Of a DNA stretch of 64,000 nt, positions 1 through 8,691 are shown piece by piece (the first letter of the stretch is position 1; each line of letters begins with the position of its first letter). The stretch comes from Chryseobacterium paludis (GTDB lineage Bacteria > Bacteroidota > Bacteroidia > Flavobacteriales > Weeksellaceae). Below the pieces are notes generated by a model. It ran no database searches. It was not told the origin of the DNA and saw only the letters and a program-made list of their open reading frames with translations. Position numbers and translations under genes: made by a program. The stretch is taken from positions 1 to 64,000 of the forward strand of contig NZ_CP099966.1 in the NCBI RefSeq assembly GCF_025403485.1, in the 5' to 3' direction.

Positions 1-1455
1 ATGGATGAAAATTTAATGATGATATGGCAGAAGTGCCTTCAGTTTATGCGTGACAATCTTAACGCAGCTGAAGATAATTCTGATTTGAAAAAACTTGAAA
101 AGTCTTTCGACTTACTGTTTGATAAAGTGCAGCCAATCTCTTTGGTTGACAACAATCTTACATTAATGGTGCCGAGTGATTTTTACAAGGAATATATAGA
201 AGATAATTACCTATCTTTACTTTCTGCTGCCCTGAAGAAAAATATAGGAAAAGGAGTTAAATTATGGTATTCAGTAATGGAAAATAAGCCTAATGGTTTA
301 GAAAAACCCGTTACAATGAACATGAAAGGAAAGAGTGTTCCTACTCCGAAAATGCAGGAAACAATGCCGCAGGGTTTTTCATCCAATATTGTTAATCCTT
401 TTGTAGTACCCGGAATTAAAAAAGTAAATATAGATTCTAATCTGAAATCAGATTTTTCTTTTGATAATTACGTAGAGGGAGAGAGTAATAAATTTGCAGC
501 TACAGTAGCAAGATCTATTGCAAAAAGACCTGGAGCAACAGCTTTTAATCCATTATTTTTATATGGTGGATATGGGGTAGGGAAAACCCACTTAGGACAA
601 GCAGTAGGTTTGGAAGTTAAAAGCCAGTTTCCGGATAAAGTAGTACTTTATCTGTCTTCTGAAAAATTTATTCAGCAGTTTATATCGGCAGCTAAAGCTC
701 ATAAACAAACTGAATTTGCAAACTTTTACCAAATGGTAGATGTTTTAATTATTGATGATATTCAGTTTCTTTCTGGGAAATCAGCTACTCAAGATAGTTT
801 CTTCCATATTTTTGATTATTTACATCAAAATGGAAAGCAGATCATTCTGACTTCTGATAAGGCACCTGTAGATATTATGGATATTCAGGATAGAATTGTT
901 TCCCGCTTTAAATGGGGACTTTCAGCAGAGATCAAATCTCCGGATCTTGATACCAGAAGAAAAATTATTGTTGATAAATTAAGCAGAGACGGAATTGTTC
1001 TTACAGAAGATATGCTTGATTTCTTAGCTGCAGAAGCTAAAACCAATGTAAGAGAACTTATTGGAGTAATCAACTCAGTAATTGCCTATTCCACAATATA
1101 TAAATCTGATCTAAGTCTAGAATTATTAAAAGATACGATCAACAAGATTGCTGCTAATCAGAAAAAAATCATCAATATTCCTTATATTCAGGAGATTGTA
1201 TGCGATTATTTTGGTATTAAAAGAGAGCAGCTACTTTCTAAGACAAGAAAAAGAGAAATTGCTCTTCCAAGACAGTTAGCTATGTATTTTGCTAAAGAAT
1301 TTACGAATGCCACATTTACTAAAATTGGTGAAGAGATGGGAGGCAAAGATCATTCAACTGTAATGTATGCGTGCGAAACAATAAAAGATGTTTCAAAGAT
1401 CGATAAAGAAGTGAAAAAATACGTAAAGGAACTTACTGAAAGAATAAAGCATTAA
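1..1455 (+). CDS. dnaA: Chromosomal replication initiator DnaA
   Basis: DnaA is the AAA+ ATPase that binds oriC and opens the duplex to start replication. The 484-residue protein has an N-terminal domain I, a linker to about residue 150, the ATPase core and a C-terminal DNA-binding helix-turn-helix. The Walker A motif GGYGVGKT is at residues 189-196 and Walker B ends in Asp252-Asp253. The DnaA signature (GGKDHSTVMYAC, residues 447-458) lies in the C-terminal domain. Length and domain order are normal. The window opens on its ATG, so its promoter and any upstream oriC are outside. A hairpin terminator follows 22 bp after the stop. The identity is essentially certain. Confidence 0.99.
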   Translation: MDENLMMIWQKCLQFMRDNLNAAEDNSDLKKLEKSFDLLFDKVQPISLVDNNLTLMVPSDFYKEYIEDNYLSLLSAALKKNIGKGVKLWYSVMENKPNGLEKPVTMNMKGKSVPTPKMQETMPQGFSSNIVNPFVVPGIKKVNIDSNLKSDFSFDNYVEGESNKFAATVARSIAKRPGATAFNPLFLYGGYGVGKTHLGQAVGLEVKSQFPDKVVLYLSSEKFIQQFISAAKAHKQTEFANFYQMVDVLIIDDIQFLSGKSATQDSFFHIFDYLHQNGKQIILTSDKAPVDIMDIQDRIVSRFKWGLSAEIKSPDLDTRRKIIVDKLSRDGIVLTEDMLDFLAAEAKTNVRELIGVINSVIAYSTIYKSDLSLELLKDTINKIAANQKKIINIPYIQEIVCDYFGIKREQLLSKTRKREIALPRQLAMYFAKEFTNATFTKIGEEMGGKDHSTVMYACETIKDVSKIDKEVKKYVKELTERIKH

Positions 1456-1476
1456 ATAATTTAATTTGATATAAAG

Positions 1477-1509
1477 AAAAATGAAGGATAGAATTATTCT
1501 TCATTTTTT
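1477..1509 (+). terminator. Terminator after dnaA
   Basis: A 10-bp stem (AAAAATGAAG with CTTCATTTTT) and 12-nt loop are followed by T residues 22 bp downstream of the dnaA stop. This is a plausible intrinsic terminator separating dnaA from the phosphatase gene. Confidence 0.7.
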
Positions 1510-1560
1510 GTTTAATTTTGTTTCTTACGTTACTACTCATAAACAGATACATTTATTCAC

Positions 1561-2010
1561 ATGAAAATATTGATGGTATGCTTAGGGAATATATGCAGAA
1601 GCCCTTTGGCAGAAGGAATTATGAAGACAAAACTTCCGGACGGCTTTTTTGTAGATTCCGTTGGGACTATTTCAATGCATGAAGGGGAGCACCCGGATAA
1701 GCGGGCAATAAAAACAGCCTCAAATCACGGAATTGATATTTCAAAACAAAGGTCGAGACCCATTTCAAATGCTGATTTTGAAAAATTTGATATAATCTAT
1801 TGCATGGATATTGATATTTATGGAGATGTTATTTCTAAAGCTAAAAATGAAGAGCAGAGACAGAAAATATTTTTATTTTTAGAAGCGGCTGGAAATCATA
1901 AAGATGCAGAAGTGCCCGATCCATATTGGGGTGATATGAATGATTTTGAAGATGTATACCAGCTTTTGGATCAAGCCTGTAATATGATAAGTAAGCAAAT
2001 TTTAAGTTAA
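1561..2010 (+). CDS. Low-molecular-weight protein tyrosine phosphatase
   Basis: A small cytosolic phosphatase of the LMW-PTP family, which hydrolyses phosphotyrosine through a cysteinyl-phosphate intermediate. The P-loop starts near the N terminus with nucleophile Cys7 and the pattern C-L-G-N-I-C-R-S (Cys7 to Ser14), Arg13 binding phosphate. The general-acid region DPYWGD is near residues 120-125. Length (149 aa) is typical. The stop is followed after one base by the next start, so 1561-3215 probably forms a three-gene operon with the NTF2-like protein and the methylase. The physiological substrate cannot be read from sequence. Confidence 0.93.
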   Translation: MKILMVCLGNICRSPLAEGIMKTKLPDGFFVDSVGTISMHEGEHPDKRAIKTASNHGIDISKQRSRPISNADFEKFDIIYCMDIDIYGDVISKAKNEEQRQKIFLFLEAAGNHKDAEVPDPYWGDMNDFEDVYQLLDQACNMISKQILS

Positions 2011-2011
2011 T

Positions 2012-2512
2012 ATGAAATATATTTTTCTACTATTTATTTTAAGTTCCAGTATATTCTTTGCTCAAACTAAAGATGAGGTTGCCATTCGAAAAGTGATGAA
2101 TGATTTTATGGAATGCATCAAAAACAGAAATGAAGAAAAGTTTCTTTCCCTATTTCAGGAACCAGTACTTTGGACTGGAATATATACGGACAGAACTCAA
2201 GCAAAACGTCTGGAGAAAAATCCTCAGGCTGAAGCTTATTTCTCTGATAATTATAAAACTTTTATTGCTGGATTTAAAGATGATAAATCAGAAGAGAAAT
2301 TTGATCATATTAAAATTATTGAAGATGGATCAATCGCTTCGGCAAACTTTGACTATAGTTTCTGGTATGATGAAAAAATGAGCAATTGGGGAAAAGAGAT
2401 CTGGACACTGATGAAGATCAAAGGTATCTGGAAAATTACTTCAGTTTCATTTTCCATGGACTTAACAAAATATTACCCACAACCTTCACTAAAAGAAAGA
2501 ACCCAAAAATAA
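2012..2512 (+). CDS. Secreted NTF2-like (SnoaL/DUF4440-type) protein
   Basis: The 166-residue product starts with a cleavable signal peptide ending near SIFFAQ, so it is exported. The mature part has the alternating charged helix and twisted sheet of NTF2-like proteins: a helix beginning DEVAIRKVMNDFMECI, then W-rich strands ending in WKITSVSFSM. This fold is used for ligand-binding and enzyme roles, and no catalytic set can be assigned here. It sits 1 bp after the phosphatase stop and 4 bp before the methylase start. It resembles in type, not in close sequence, the protein at 25734-26258. Function unknown. Confidence 0.75.
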   Translation: MKYIFLLFILSSSIFFAQTKDEVAIRKVMNDFMECIKNRNEEKFLSLFQEPVLWTGIYTDRTQAKRLEKNPQAEAYFSDNYKTFIAGFKDDKSEEKFDHIKIIEDGSIASANFDYSFWYDEKMSNWGKEIWTLMKIKGIWKITSVSFSMDLTKYYPQPSLKERTQK

Positions 2513-2516
2513 TATA

Positions 2517-3215
2517 ATGCTTTTTTTACTTCCTGCCTATTTATCAGAAAATACACCGCTTAGTCATTTTTCACCTGTGATGAATGATTATATCATGCAG
2601 ACCGATTACTTTTTTGTGGAAAATGAAAAGACTGCCCGAAAAGTTATTAAGTTTTTCGCTCCCGATAAAAAGCAGTCAGATCTTAAACTGTTTTTACTGG
2701 ATAAATATACTCAGAATGCAGATATAAAAGATGCTCAGGAATTGATGCTTAAAGGTCAGGATTTTGGACTGCTTTCCGAAGCTGGACTCCCTTGTATCGC
2801 TGACCCTGGAAACCTTGTTGTAAAATGGTGTCATGAGAAAAATATTAGGGTATTACCTATTTCTGGACCATCTTCTATTATTTTGGCTTTAATTTCCAGT
2901 GGGTTTAACGGTCAGGAGTTTTCCTTTAATGGATATCTTCCAATTGAAAAAGGAGAAAAAAAGAAACAGATCCTGCATTTAGAAAGTCTTGTACAGAAAA
3001 CAGGTTACTCTCAAATTTTTATGGAAACACCATATCGGAATAATCCTCTTTTTGAAGATCTGTGCAAATTTTTATCTCCTCATACAAAACTCTGTATTGC
3101 AGCTAATATTAATGATCCGGAGCATGAGTTCATTCTGACAAAAACGATCAAGGAATGGCAAAAATTAAAACCGGAACTTCATAAAATTCCCGCTGTATTT
3201 GTTTTAGGAAAATAG
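2517..3215 (+). CDS. RsmI-like tetrapyrrole-methylase-family SAM methyltransferase
   Basis: The 232-residue protein belongs to the tetrapyrrole (corrin/porphyrin) methylase superfamily that includes RsmI, the 2'-O-methyltransferase of 16S rRNA C1402. Visible family features are LLSEAGLPCIADPGN (about residues 80-95), the following LPISGPSS segment (about 115-122) and FSFNGYLP. It is shorter than classical RsmI and lacks the canonical N-terminal GNLGD motif. Bacteroidota often carry such a second, shorter paralogue, so the rRNA target is not certain. Its ATG lies 4 bp after the preceding stop, consistent with co-transcription. Confidence 0.82.
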   Translation: MLFLLPAYLSENTPLSHFSPVMNDYIMQTDYFFVENEKTARKVIKFFAPDKKQSDLKLFLLDKYTQNADIKDAQELMLKGQDFGLLSEAGLPCIADPGNLVVKWCHEKNIRVLPISGPSSIILALISSGFNGQEFSFNGYLPIEKGEKKKQILHLESLVQKTGYSQIFMETPYRNNPLFEDLCKFLSPHTKLCIAANINDPEHEFILTKTIKEWQKLKPELHKIPAVFVLGK

Positions 3216-3216
3216 T

Positions 3217-3260
3217 TGTCATTGCGAGCCGAAAGGCGAATAAATCTCATGAGAAACTTT
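3217..3260. repeat. Dispersed GTCATTGCGAG-type intergenic repeat (copy 1)
   Basis: Begins TTGTCATTGCGAGCCGAAAG and continues to AATCTCATGAG. The same core words (CATTGCGAG, GAAGCAATCTCA) recur at 13526-13612 and, as GTCATTCCGCAGGAATCTCA, at 31957-31976. It is probably a small dispersed palindromic repeat common in flavobacterial genomes. Confidence 0.5.
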
Positions 3261-3364
3261 ACGGTTGTTCTTCTGTTAAATAGACAAGAGAATTATTTAA
3301 CATGCATTAACGCACCCTTTGCATTATTGTTGTTTGACCTAGCATAACTTTAAAAAATTAAATT

Positions 3365-3742
3365 ATGTCAGACAAGAAATTAGCAGGAATCTGGATAGAT
3401 ACTGAAAAAGCCATCGTAGTGAAAAACCATGATGCACAAAATGCCTTTAAATTTTTTCTTTGTAATCCCGTAAAAGCTGAGAAACAGCATGGGAACTCCA
3501 GTGAGAATGCTGGTAATAATGCTGAAAAAACCAATAGAGTAAAGTTTTTCAAAGAAGTTGAGCATTTATTGACCAATTCTCAGGAGGTCTATATTACAGG
3601 ACCTGGAATTGTTCAGGAGGAGCTAAAACATTATCTGCATGATACGGCTCAATTCAGAGATCTGAAAATTACCTTAGATACCTCGCAACAGATGTCAGAT
3701 GAAAAAGTATTGGAAACTGTAAAAGATTATTTCAATGCCTAG
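3365..3742 (+). CDS. Small eRF1/Pelota-domain-like protein (possible bacterial release-factor family)
   Basis: This 125-residue cytosolic protein has no signal peptide. It opens with a strand GIWIDTEKAIVV and ends with FFKEVEHLLTNSQEVYITGP-type sequence, then GIVQEELKHYL and a C-terminal strand-helix. The order strand, helix, VYITGPG, helix resembles the central domain of eukaryotic/archaeal eRF1 and Pelota, where a GPG turn starts a helix. Bacterial proteins with this fold have been proposed to act on stalled ribosomes, but no GGQ motif is present. The identification is by pattern recall and needs a profile search. It stands alone, with a bidirectional terminator after it. Confidence 0.5.
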   Translation: MSDKKLAGIWIDTEKAIVVKNHDAQNAFKFFLCNPVKAEKQHGNSSENAGNNAEKTNRVKFFKEVEHLLTNSQEVYITGPGIVQEELKHYLHDTAQFRDLKITLDTSQQMSDEKVLETVKDYFNA

Positions 3743-3756
3743 ACCTTTTAATCAAT

Positions 3757-3789
3757 AAAAATCCGAATATGAATTTCATATTCGGATTT
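3757..3789. terminator. Bidirectional terminator
   Basis: A near-perfect 16-bp inverted repeat (AAAATCCGAATATGAA and its complement) separated by one base, with A-rich and T-rich flanks. It lies between the convergent genes at 3365-3742 and 3793-4656 and can serve both. Confidence 0.85.
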
Positions 3790-3792
3790 TGT

Positions 3793-4656
3793 TTATTTTT
3801 TTCTTCTTCCTTTCCATTTTCTCCACAAGAATATAATTAAAGGGATCGTTAAAAAGAATGGCCAAAATGAGATTAGACCTAATATGAAACTTATAAAACT
3901 ATTCCATCCTTGAGTAATAGAATCTCCAAAACGACTTCCAAATCCTATTTGTGATGTAGTTGAGCTTCTTACCTTCTCTTTATACAGACTTAAGTTTAAT
4001 GTGCTGTAATTTACCCGGTCATCGATAAAACGAAGTTTTCCTTCTGCAACATCTATTTCATCCTCTAAACCACGAATTTTTTCCTGAATCTCAAGCATAT
4101 CTTTTGTAGTAGATGCACCCTTAAGCAGATCACGGTATTTTTCAAGATAAATTTTCTTATTTGCTAATTTTATGGAAACATCTGTATACTCTTCAGTGAC
4201 ATCTTCCGATGAAATATTTTTTGATAATACTGAACCCATACCACTCGAAAGAGAATTGATGAGGGCATCAAAACTTTTATGTGGAACACGTATGGTAAGG
4301 TCTAAATTCTCGTCTACGTCTGAGTTTCTAAAGTTTTCAGTCTGAATATAGGCTTTGTTTTTCTTTAAGATTTCATTCACCTGACCCTGAGATTTTTTAA
4401 TATCTCCAACCTGAATGCGCATATCTCCATTTTTAATAATTTTCTTAGAAATAGTATCTGATCTTTTGGAAGAGTTTTCTCTTTTTTGTTCTTGAGAGGG
4501 TGGAGGTGGAGGTGGAGGTTCATTTTCAGAAGGAATGTTTTTATCTTCCTGTAAGACTTCCATCAGGTCAGCTTTGGCCTCATGTTGGACAACACCATCA
4601 GATTTACTGCAATGTATAAGTAGTAGGCAAAATAAAGGAAGGATAGGGTTTTTCAT
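3793..4656 (-). CDS. DUF4349 domain membrane-anchored lipoprotein-like protein
   Basis: The 287-residue protein has an N-terminal hydrophobic stretch ending at Cys16 (LLLIHCSKS), lipobox-like although His at -1 is unusual. A proline run (seven consecutive prolines, about residues 48-54) follows. The DUF4349 core starts at IIKNGDMRIQVGD and includes a long charged helix, about residues 155-205, likely a coiled coil (LEIQEKIRGLEDEIDVAEGK). A C-terminal membrane segment (about 255-280) ends in WKGRRKK, which would place the tail in the cytoplasm. Family members are envelope proteins of unknown role. The gene is monocistronic and convergent with its neighbour. Confidence 0.85.
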   Translation of the reverse strand: MKNPILPLFCLLLIHCSKSDGVVQHEAKADLMEVLQEDKNIPSENEPPPPPPPSQEQKRENSSKRSDTISKKIIKNGDMRIQVGDIKKSQGQVNEILKKNKAYIQTENFRNSDVDENLDLTIRVPHKSFDALINSLSSGMGSVLSKNISSEDVTEEYTDVSIKLANKKIYLEKYRDLLKGASTTKDMLEIQEKIRGLEDEIDVAEGKLRFIDDRVNYSTLNLSLYKEKVRSSTTSQIGFGSRFGDSITQGWNSFISFILGLISFWPFFLTIPLIIFLWRKWKGRRKK

Positions 4657-4814
4657 TAGTAAGTTTTTATGTATCCTATCAAAAACTATGCTTGAAAATT
4701 ACAGATTGACTTAATTTTTTAAATAAAAATTTGGATTAAAGATTAATGCTTATAAAATTGATATTTGAACTGGTCAGGGTTATTAAGATTCAAATTATTT
4801 CTTATTTTTATTCA

Positions 4815-5882
4815 ATGAAAAAAAGTCTTTTAGTATTTATATGTGCTCCATTTTTCTTGTATGCCCAAGAGATTCCAAAGTTAACGGATGATATCGCATT
4901 AAAACTCGCGGATAAACCGCTTCACTGTATCAATCAGGAATATCCCAATAAAACAGCACACATCATTAACAACGAAACGGAGGTACCTTTAAGTCCAAAA
5001 AATCTACATCCAAGTTTTTATGGCTGTTTCGATTGGCATAGCTCTGTTCATGGGCATTGGATGTTGGTAAGGTTACTAAAGACAAAACCCAATCTATCGA
5101 ACGCAAAAGAAATCGAAAAGATCCTTGATGGTTCTTTTCAAAAAGAAAATTTACAGTCTGAAGCTGATTACTTTACAAAATATCAATTGACAACTACTTT
5201 TGAAAGAACATATGGTTGGGGGTGGTTACTGAAGTTAGATGAAGAGTTGATGACCTGGAATCACCCAAAAGCTAAGATCTGGCACGAAAATCTAAAACCT
5301 TTAACTGATCAGATCCTAAAATCCTGGAAAACCTTTCTGCCAAAACAAACCTATCCTAACCGTACTGGTGTTCATCCAAACACTGCCTTTGCAATGGCTT
5401 TTGCCATAGATTGGGCAAGAGCAAGTAAAGATAAAGATTTTGAAAATCAACTTTTAGAAAAAGCCAGATATTTCTATTTAGCTGATGAGAAGACACCTGC
5501 CTATCTGGAGCCTGATGGCTCGGATTTCTTTTCTCCAAGTCTTGAAATTGCTGATCTGATGAGACGTGTTCTGCCACAAAAGGAATTTGTAAAATGGTTA
5601 AATAATTTCTACGAAAAAAGAAGCCTTGAGAATGTTGAAAAGATTCCTGTTGTCAGTGATTTAACCGATTATCAAACGATTCATTTAGTGGGGTTATCTT
5701 TTTCAAAAGCATGGTGTATGAAAGGAATAGCAAAAGCACTTCCCGATGGTAATCCTTTAAAAAAGGACTTTGCTAAAACAGCGGATAAATTCTTAGCCAA
5801 TGGATTGCCTTTGTTATTTCAGGGGAATTATGGTGGCGATCACTGGCTTGCAAGCTTTGCAGTATATGCACTAGAAGATTAA
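4815..5882 (+). CDS. DUF2891 family secreted protein
   Basis: Starting at the ATG at 4815 gives a 355-residue protein whose first 18 residues (MKKSLLVFICAPFFLYAQ) form a clean signal peptide. A start at 4746 would add 23 residues ahead of it and is less likely. DUF2891 proteins are alpha-helical, with conserved Trp and His motifs seen here as CFDWHSSVHGHWMLVRLL, RTYGWGWLLKL, EPDGSDFFSPSLEIADLM and the C-terminal GGDHWLASFAVYAL. The aromatic and acidic residues suggest an alpha/alpha-toroid of the kind used by glycan-acting enzymes, but no activity is established. It overlaps the convergent Mpo1-like gene by 4 bp. Confidence 0.85.
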   Translation: MKKSLLVFICAPFFLYAQEIPKLTDDIALKLADKPLHCINQEYPNKTAHIINNETEVPLSPKNLHPSFYGCFDWHSSVHGHWMLVRLLKTKPNLSNAKEIEKILDGSFQKENLQSEADYFTKYQLTTTFERTYGWGWLLKLDEELMTWNHPKAKIWHENLKPLTDQILKSWKTFLPKQTYPNRTGVHPNTAFAMAFAIDWARASKDKDFENQLLEKARYFYLADEKTPAYLEPDGSDFFSPSLEIADLMRRVLPQKEFVKWLNNFYEKRSLENVEKIPVVSDLTDYQTIHLVGLSFSKAWCMKGIAKALPDGNPLKKDFAKTADKFLANGLPLLFQGNYGGDHWLASFAVYALED

Positions 5883-6352
5883 TATTTTATTCCTGTTTTT
5901 TTTAAAATAAAGGTCAAAAGCCAGATAGGACCCATTAAAAGGAATTGAAGATCTTTTACGAATGAAGGTTTTTTGCCTTCTATTTTATGTCCTAAAAAAC
6001 GTAAAATCCATGTGATGATAAATATTGAAAGATAAATGATCCATGAGCTTTTCCAAAAATGAATATTGACAGTGTATACCAAATGTTCCATCAATATCAT
6101 TATAATAAGCATAATAAAGCTGATCAGTAAAGATAATCTCAGGTAAAATACAGTAACCAGAACTACAGCAATGATGCTTATAATACTGATACAGCCAAAG
6201 TAAGGAGAGCACATATGTGGTGATGGAATAAGAGAAACAAAACCTAATATAGTCCAGAAAATTAAAGGAACACACATCCAATGGATCAATTTATTGGTTT
6301 TGTTTTTGTGGCTCTTACAATATTCTGCAAAGAAAAGATCTATCTTTCTCAT
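5879..6352 (-). CDS. Mpo1-like (DUF962/YGL010w) membrane protein
   Basis: The family includes yeast Mpo1, an Fe(II)-dependent dioxygenase that shortens 2-hydroxy fatty acids by one carbon. The N-terminal signature FFAEYCKSHKNKTNKLIHWM carries the two expected histidines with the N-K pair, and the C-terminal part has the family segment FLGHKIEGKKPSF. Between them are hydrophobic membrane spans. The start at 6352 (MRKIDLFF) is preferred over the ATG at 6370 because it matches where family members begin. Length is about 157 aa, near the bacterial norm. Substrate is unknown. Its 3' end overlaps the end of the DUF2891 gene. Confidence 0.85.
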   Translation of the reverse strand: MRKIDLFFAEYCKSHKNKTNKLIHWMCVPLIFWTILGFVSLIPSPHMCSPYFGCISIISIIAVVLVTVFYLRLSLLISFIMLIIMILMEHLVYTVNIHFWKSSWIIYLSIFIITWILRFLGHKIEGKKPSFVKDLQFLLMGPIWLLTFILKKTGIKY

Positions 6353-6387
6353 GATGTGGATTTGGATCATACTAAATTAATAAAATT

Positions 6388-6418
6388 TTGCAACCGTCCA
6401 AGAGATTGAATAAATTTG
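6388..6418 (+). promoter_or_regulatory. Promoter for the AraC regulator
   Basis: TTG at 6388-6390, 20-nt spacer, then TAAATTTG at 6411-6418, matching the Bacteroidota -33/-7 consensus. The ATG at 6423 begins 4 nt after the -7 element, so the transcript may be leaderless. Confidence 0.65.
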
Positions 6419-6422
6419 CTAT

Positions 6423-7268
6423 ATGTCTGCATTAGAAAAATTTGGTGTTGAAATTTTTACACAACATAATATTTTTGAAAGAATTTCTGCCGAAAAGCCT
6501 TTTCGTCCGGATAATCCTGCATTTATTTTTATAAAAAGCGGAACGATAAAACTTCGCCAGCATTTTAGTGATTTAGAGCTTACTCCGAATATGTTCATGG
6601 TGACAGATCCACAAACTGTTTATGAAATGGTATCAGTAAGTGAAAATTTTCAATCCAGAATGGTTTCCTACAAAAGAGAATTCATTTCTGCTCTGTCATT
6701 AAAGTTTAATCGCTTAATTGCCTATCGCTACTTTAGACAACAAATGAACAAAGGGGTTCCTTTTCAGGAAGATGAAATGGAAATGGTATGGAAAAGCGTA
6801 AACTTCCTTAAATATATACTCGATTCTGATACTGAAATGATGTACAAAAAGGAAATTGTAGAGCATCTGTTCTCTGTTTTTTGCTATCAGATGGCGGGAA
6901 TTATTTCTAAGGAGGACAGCAATTCTATGGGGCAAATGTCAAGACAGGAAGAGATTGTTTTTGTTTTTTTAAATGATCTTGCAGAAAATCATCAACAAGA
7001 TAGAAGTGTGGAGTTTTATGCCGAACGACAGTCGATTACAACCAGACATCTTTCATCAGTCGTGAAGTCGATTACCGGAAAGTCTGCAAGTCAGATAATC
7101 GCACTGATAGTACTTAATGAAGCTAAAGTTCTTTTGAATTCCTCTAAAAGGCCGGTTTCAGAGATTTCAAGTATTCTTGGATTTAGTGATCAATACTCAT
7201 TTTCCCATTTTTTTAAAAAACATTTAGAAGTAAGTCCCAGCCAATACAGGAATCAGTTTGAAAGCTAA
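6423..7268 (+). CDS. AraC-family transcriptional regulator
   Basis: A 281-residue regulator with an N-terminal cupin-like ligand domain and a C-terminal AraC double helix-turn-helix (about residues 180-278). The final segment ISSILGFSDQYSFSHFFKKH followed by SPSQYRN is the AraC signature. The N-terminal half (FRPDNPAFIFIKSGTIKLRQ) fits the sensor domain. It lies 88 bp upstream of a TolC/HlyD/MFS efflux operon on the same strand, an arrangement common in flavobacteria where the regulator controls the pump. The inducer is unknown. Its start codon is 4 nt from a good promoter element. Confidence 0.92.
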   Translation: MSALEKFGVEIFTQHNIFERISAEKPFRPDNPAFIFIKSGTIKLRQHFSDLELTPNMFMVTDPQTVYEMVSVSENFQSRMVSYKREFISALSLKFNRLIAYRYFRQQMNKGVPFQEDEMEMVWKSVNFLKYILDSDTEMMYKKEIVEHLFSVFCYQMAGIISKEDSNSMGQMSRQEEIVFVFLNDLAENHQQDRSVEFYAERQSITTRHLSSVVKSITGKSASQIIALIVLNEAKVLLNSSKRPVSEISSILGFSDQYSFSHFFKKHLEVSPSQYRNQFES

Positions 7269-7306
7269 ATCCTACATTTGAACATCTTTTTCCAAAAATC
7301 AAGCAT

Positions 7307-7336
7307 TTGTTTGATTTACTTACCACCGTAACTTTG
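7307..7336 (+). promoter_or_regulatory. Promoter of the tripartite efflux operon
   Basis: TTG at 7307-7309, exactly 19 nt, then TAACTTTG at 7329-7336: a full match to the Bacteroidota consensus, 20 nt before the tolC-like ATG. A separate promoter means the pump need not be co-transcribed with the AraC gene. Confidence 0.8.
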
Positions 7337-7356
7337 CCTTTGTAAAACAAGGTAAA

Positions 7357-8667
7357 ATGATAAATAATGTAAAAACAGCACTATCAATTCTGATAGCGAT
7401 ATTTCCTACGCTGTTTTTTTCACAGCAGGTGAAACAGATGACAGCAAATGAAGTTGCTGAACTGGCACTTCAAAATCATCAGCAGTTAAAAGTTTCGGCT
7501 CACAATATAAATATTGCGAAGCAGCAGACTGATATTACAAAACTTCAAAAGCTACCTAATATTACAGCTTCTACAAGTCAGTTTTATTTAGGTGATGCGG
7601 TTGCAATTGATAAAGATTTTTCCAACTCAACCAATATTCCGATGCCTCATTACGGTAGCTCATACGCTGTACAGGCTACTCAACTGATATTTAAAGGCGG
7701 TTTGGTGAATAAGTCTATAGAGTTGGCCGGACTTCGTGAGCAACTTTCTGAATTAGATTTAGAGAAAAATAAGCAGGATGTTAAACTTTTAGTGATATCC
7801 AATTATCTCGATGTTTATAAGATCCTTAATCAGGAATCCGTTTTCCAAAATAATAAAAAGTTGGCTCAGGAACGTTTAAAGAATATTCAAAAATTCTACC
7901 AACAGGGTATGGTAACTAGAAATGAGGTGATCCGTAGTGAGTTGGCAATAAAAAATTTAGATCAGGGGATTTTAACATTGGTCAACAATAGAAAGATCCT
8001 TAACTATAATTTAAATATTGCCCTAGGTTTAACCGCTGATACTGAAATTATTCCCATTGAGAGTTTAGCGAGTAAAGAAGTAGGAATTGGAATGGATTAT
8101 TATGTAGACCTGGCCCATAATAGCAATCCACAGCTAAAATCTGCAAAAACCAATATTGATATGGCCAGTAAAAACATTGAAATTATAAAAACAGATCAGC
8201 TTCCTACATTATCTGGTTTTGGAGGTTATACGCTACAAAGGCCGATTACTACAAGAAATCCTGTTTTGGATATGTATTCCGGAGGTTGGCAGGCAGGTGT
8301 TTCTTTAAGTTATAATATTGATAATCTTTATAAAACTAAAGAGAAAATTAAGCTTGGAGAAATACAAAAAAACCAGGCAGATGACAGCATGACTTTAGTT
8401 CAGCAGAATATAGATATGGGGGTAAATGCTGCCTACGTAAAATATCAGGAATCGATTCAGCAGGCAGATATCCTTAATGATGCTAAACAATTAGCAGAAG
8501 AAAACTATAAAATAACTGAAGCTAAATACTTAAACCAGCTTGCGGTACAGGCGGAAATGATCGATGCTCAAAATCAAAAGTTACAGTCAGAATTGGATTT
8601 TGCGAATGCTGAGATCAATGTTTTATATCAATACTATAATCTTTTGAAATCGACAGGAACACTTTAA
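7357..8667 (+). CDS. TolC-family outer-membrane efflux protein
   Basis: The 436-residue protein has a signal peptide (MINNVKTALSILIAIFPTLF, cleaved near FSQQ). The mature chain shows the internally repeated long amphipathic helices of TolC, in two halves: NHQQLKVSAHNINIAKQQTD near the start and NPQLKSAKTNIDMASKNIEI near residue 260, which are the duplicated family repeats. It would form the trimeric channel across the outer membrane and periplasm. The HlyD adaptor follows 24 bp downstream and the inner-membrane pump follows that, so the three make a complete export machine. Confidence 0.93.
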   Translation: MINNVKTALSILIAIFPTLFFSQQVKQMTANEVAELALQNHQQLKVSAHNINIAKQQTDITKLQKLPNITASTSQFYLGDAVAIDKDFSNSTNIPMPHYGSSYAVQATQLIFKGGLVNKSIELAGLREQLSELDLEKNKQDVKLLVISNYLDVYKILNQESVFQNNKKLAQERLKNIQKFYQQGMVTRNEVIRSELAIKNLDQGILTLVNNRKILNYNLNIALGLTADTEIIPIESLASKEVGIGMDYYVDLAHNSNPQLKSAKTNIDMASKNIEIIKTDQLPTLSGFGGYTLQRPITTRNPVLDMYSGGWQAGVSLSYNIDNLYKTKEKIKLGEIQKNQADDSMTLVQQNIDMGVNAAYVKYQESIQQADILNDAKQLAEENYKITEAKYLNQLAVQAEMIDAQNQKLQSELDFANAEINVLYQYYNLLKSTGTL

Positions 8668-8691
8668 TTTTTAAAACTGAAAATCAAGATA

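Noticed and set aside
1456..1560. Origin of replication next to dnaA
   Set aside because: No TTATCCACA-like DnaA boxes or GATC clusters are visible in this gap; an origin may lie upstream of the window.
4746..4814. Upstream start for the DUF2891 protein
   Set aside because: It would place 23 extra residues before a clean signal peptide that begins at 4815.
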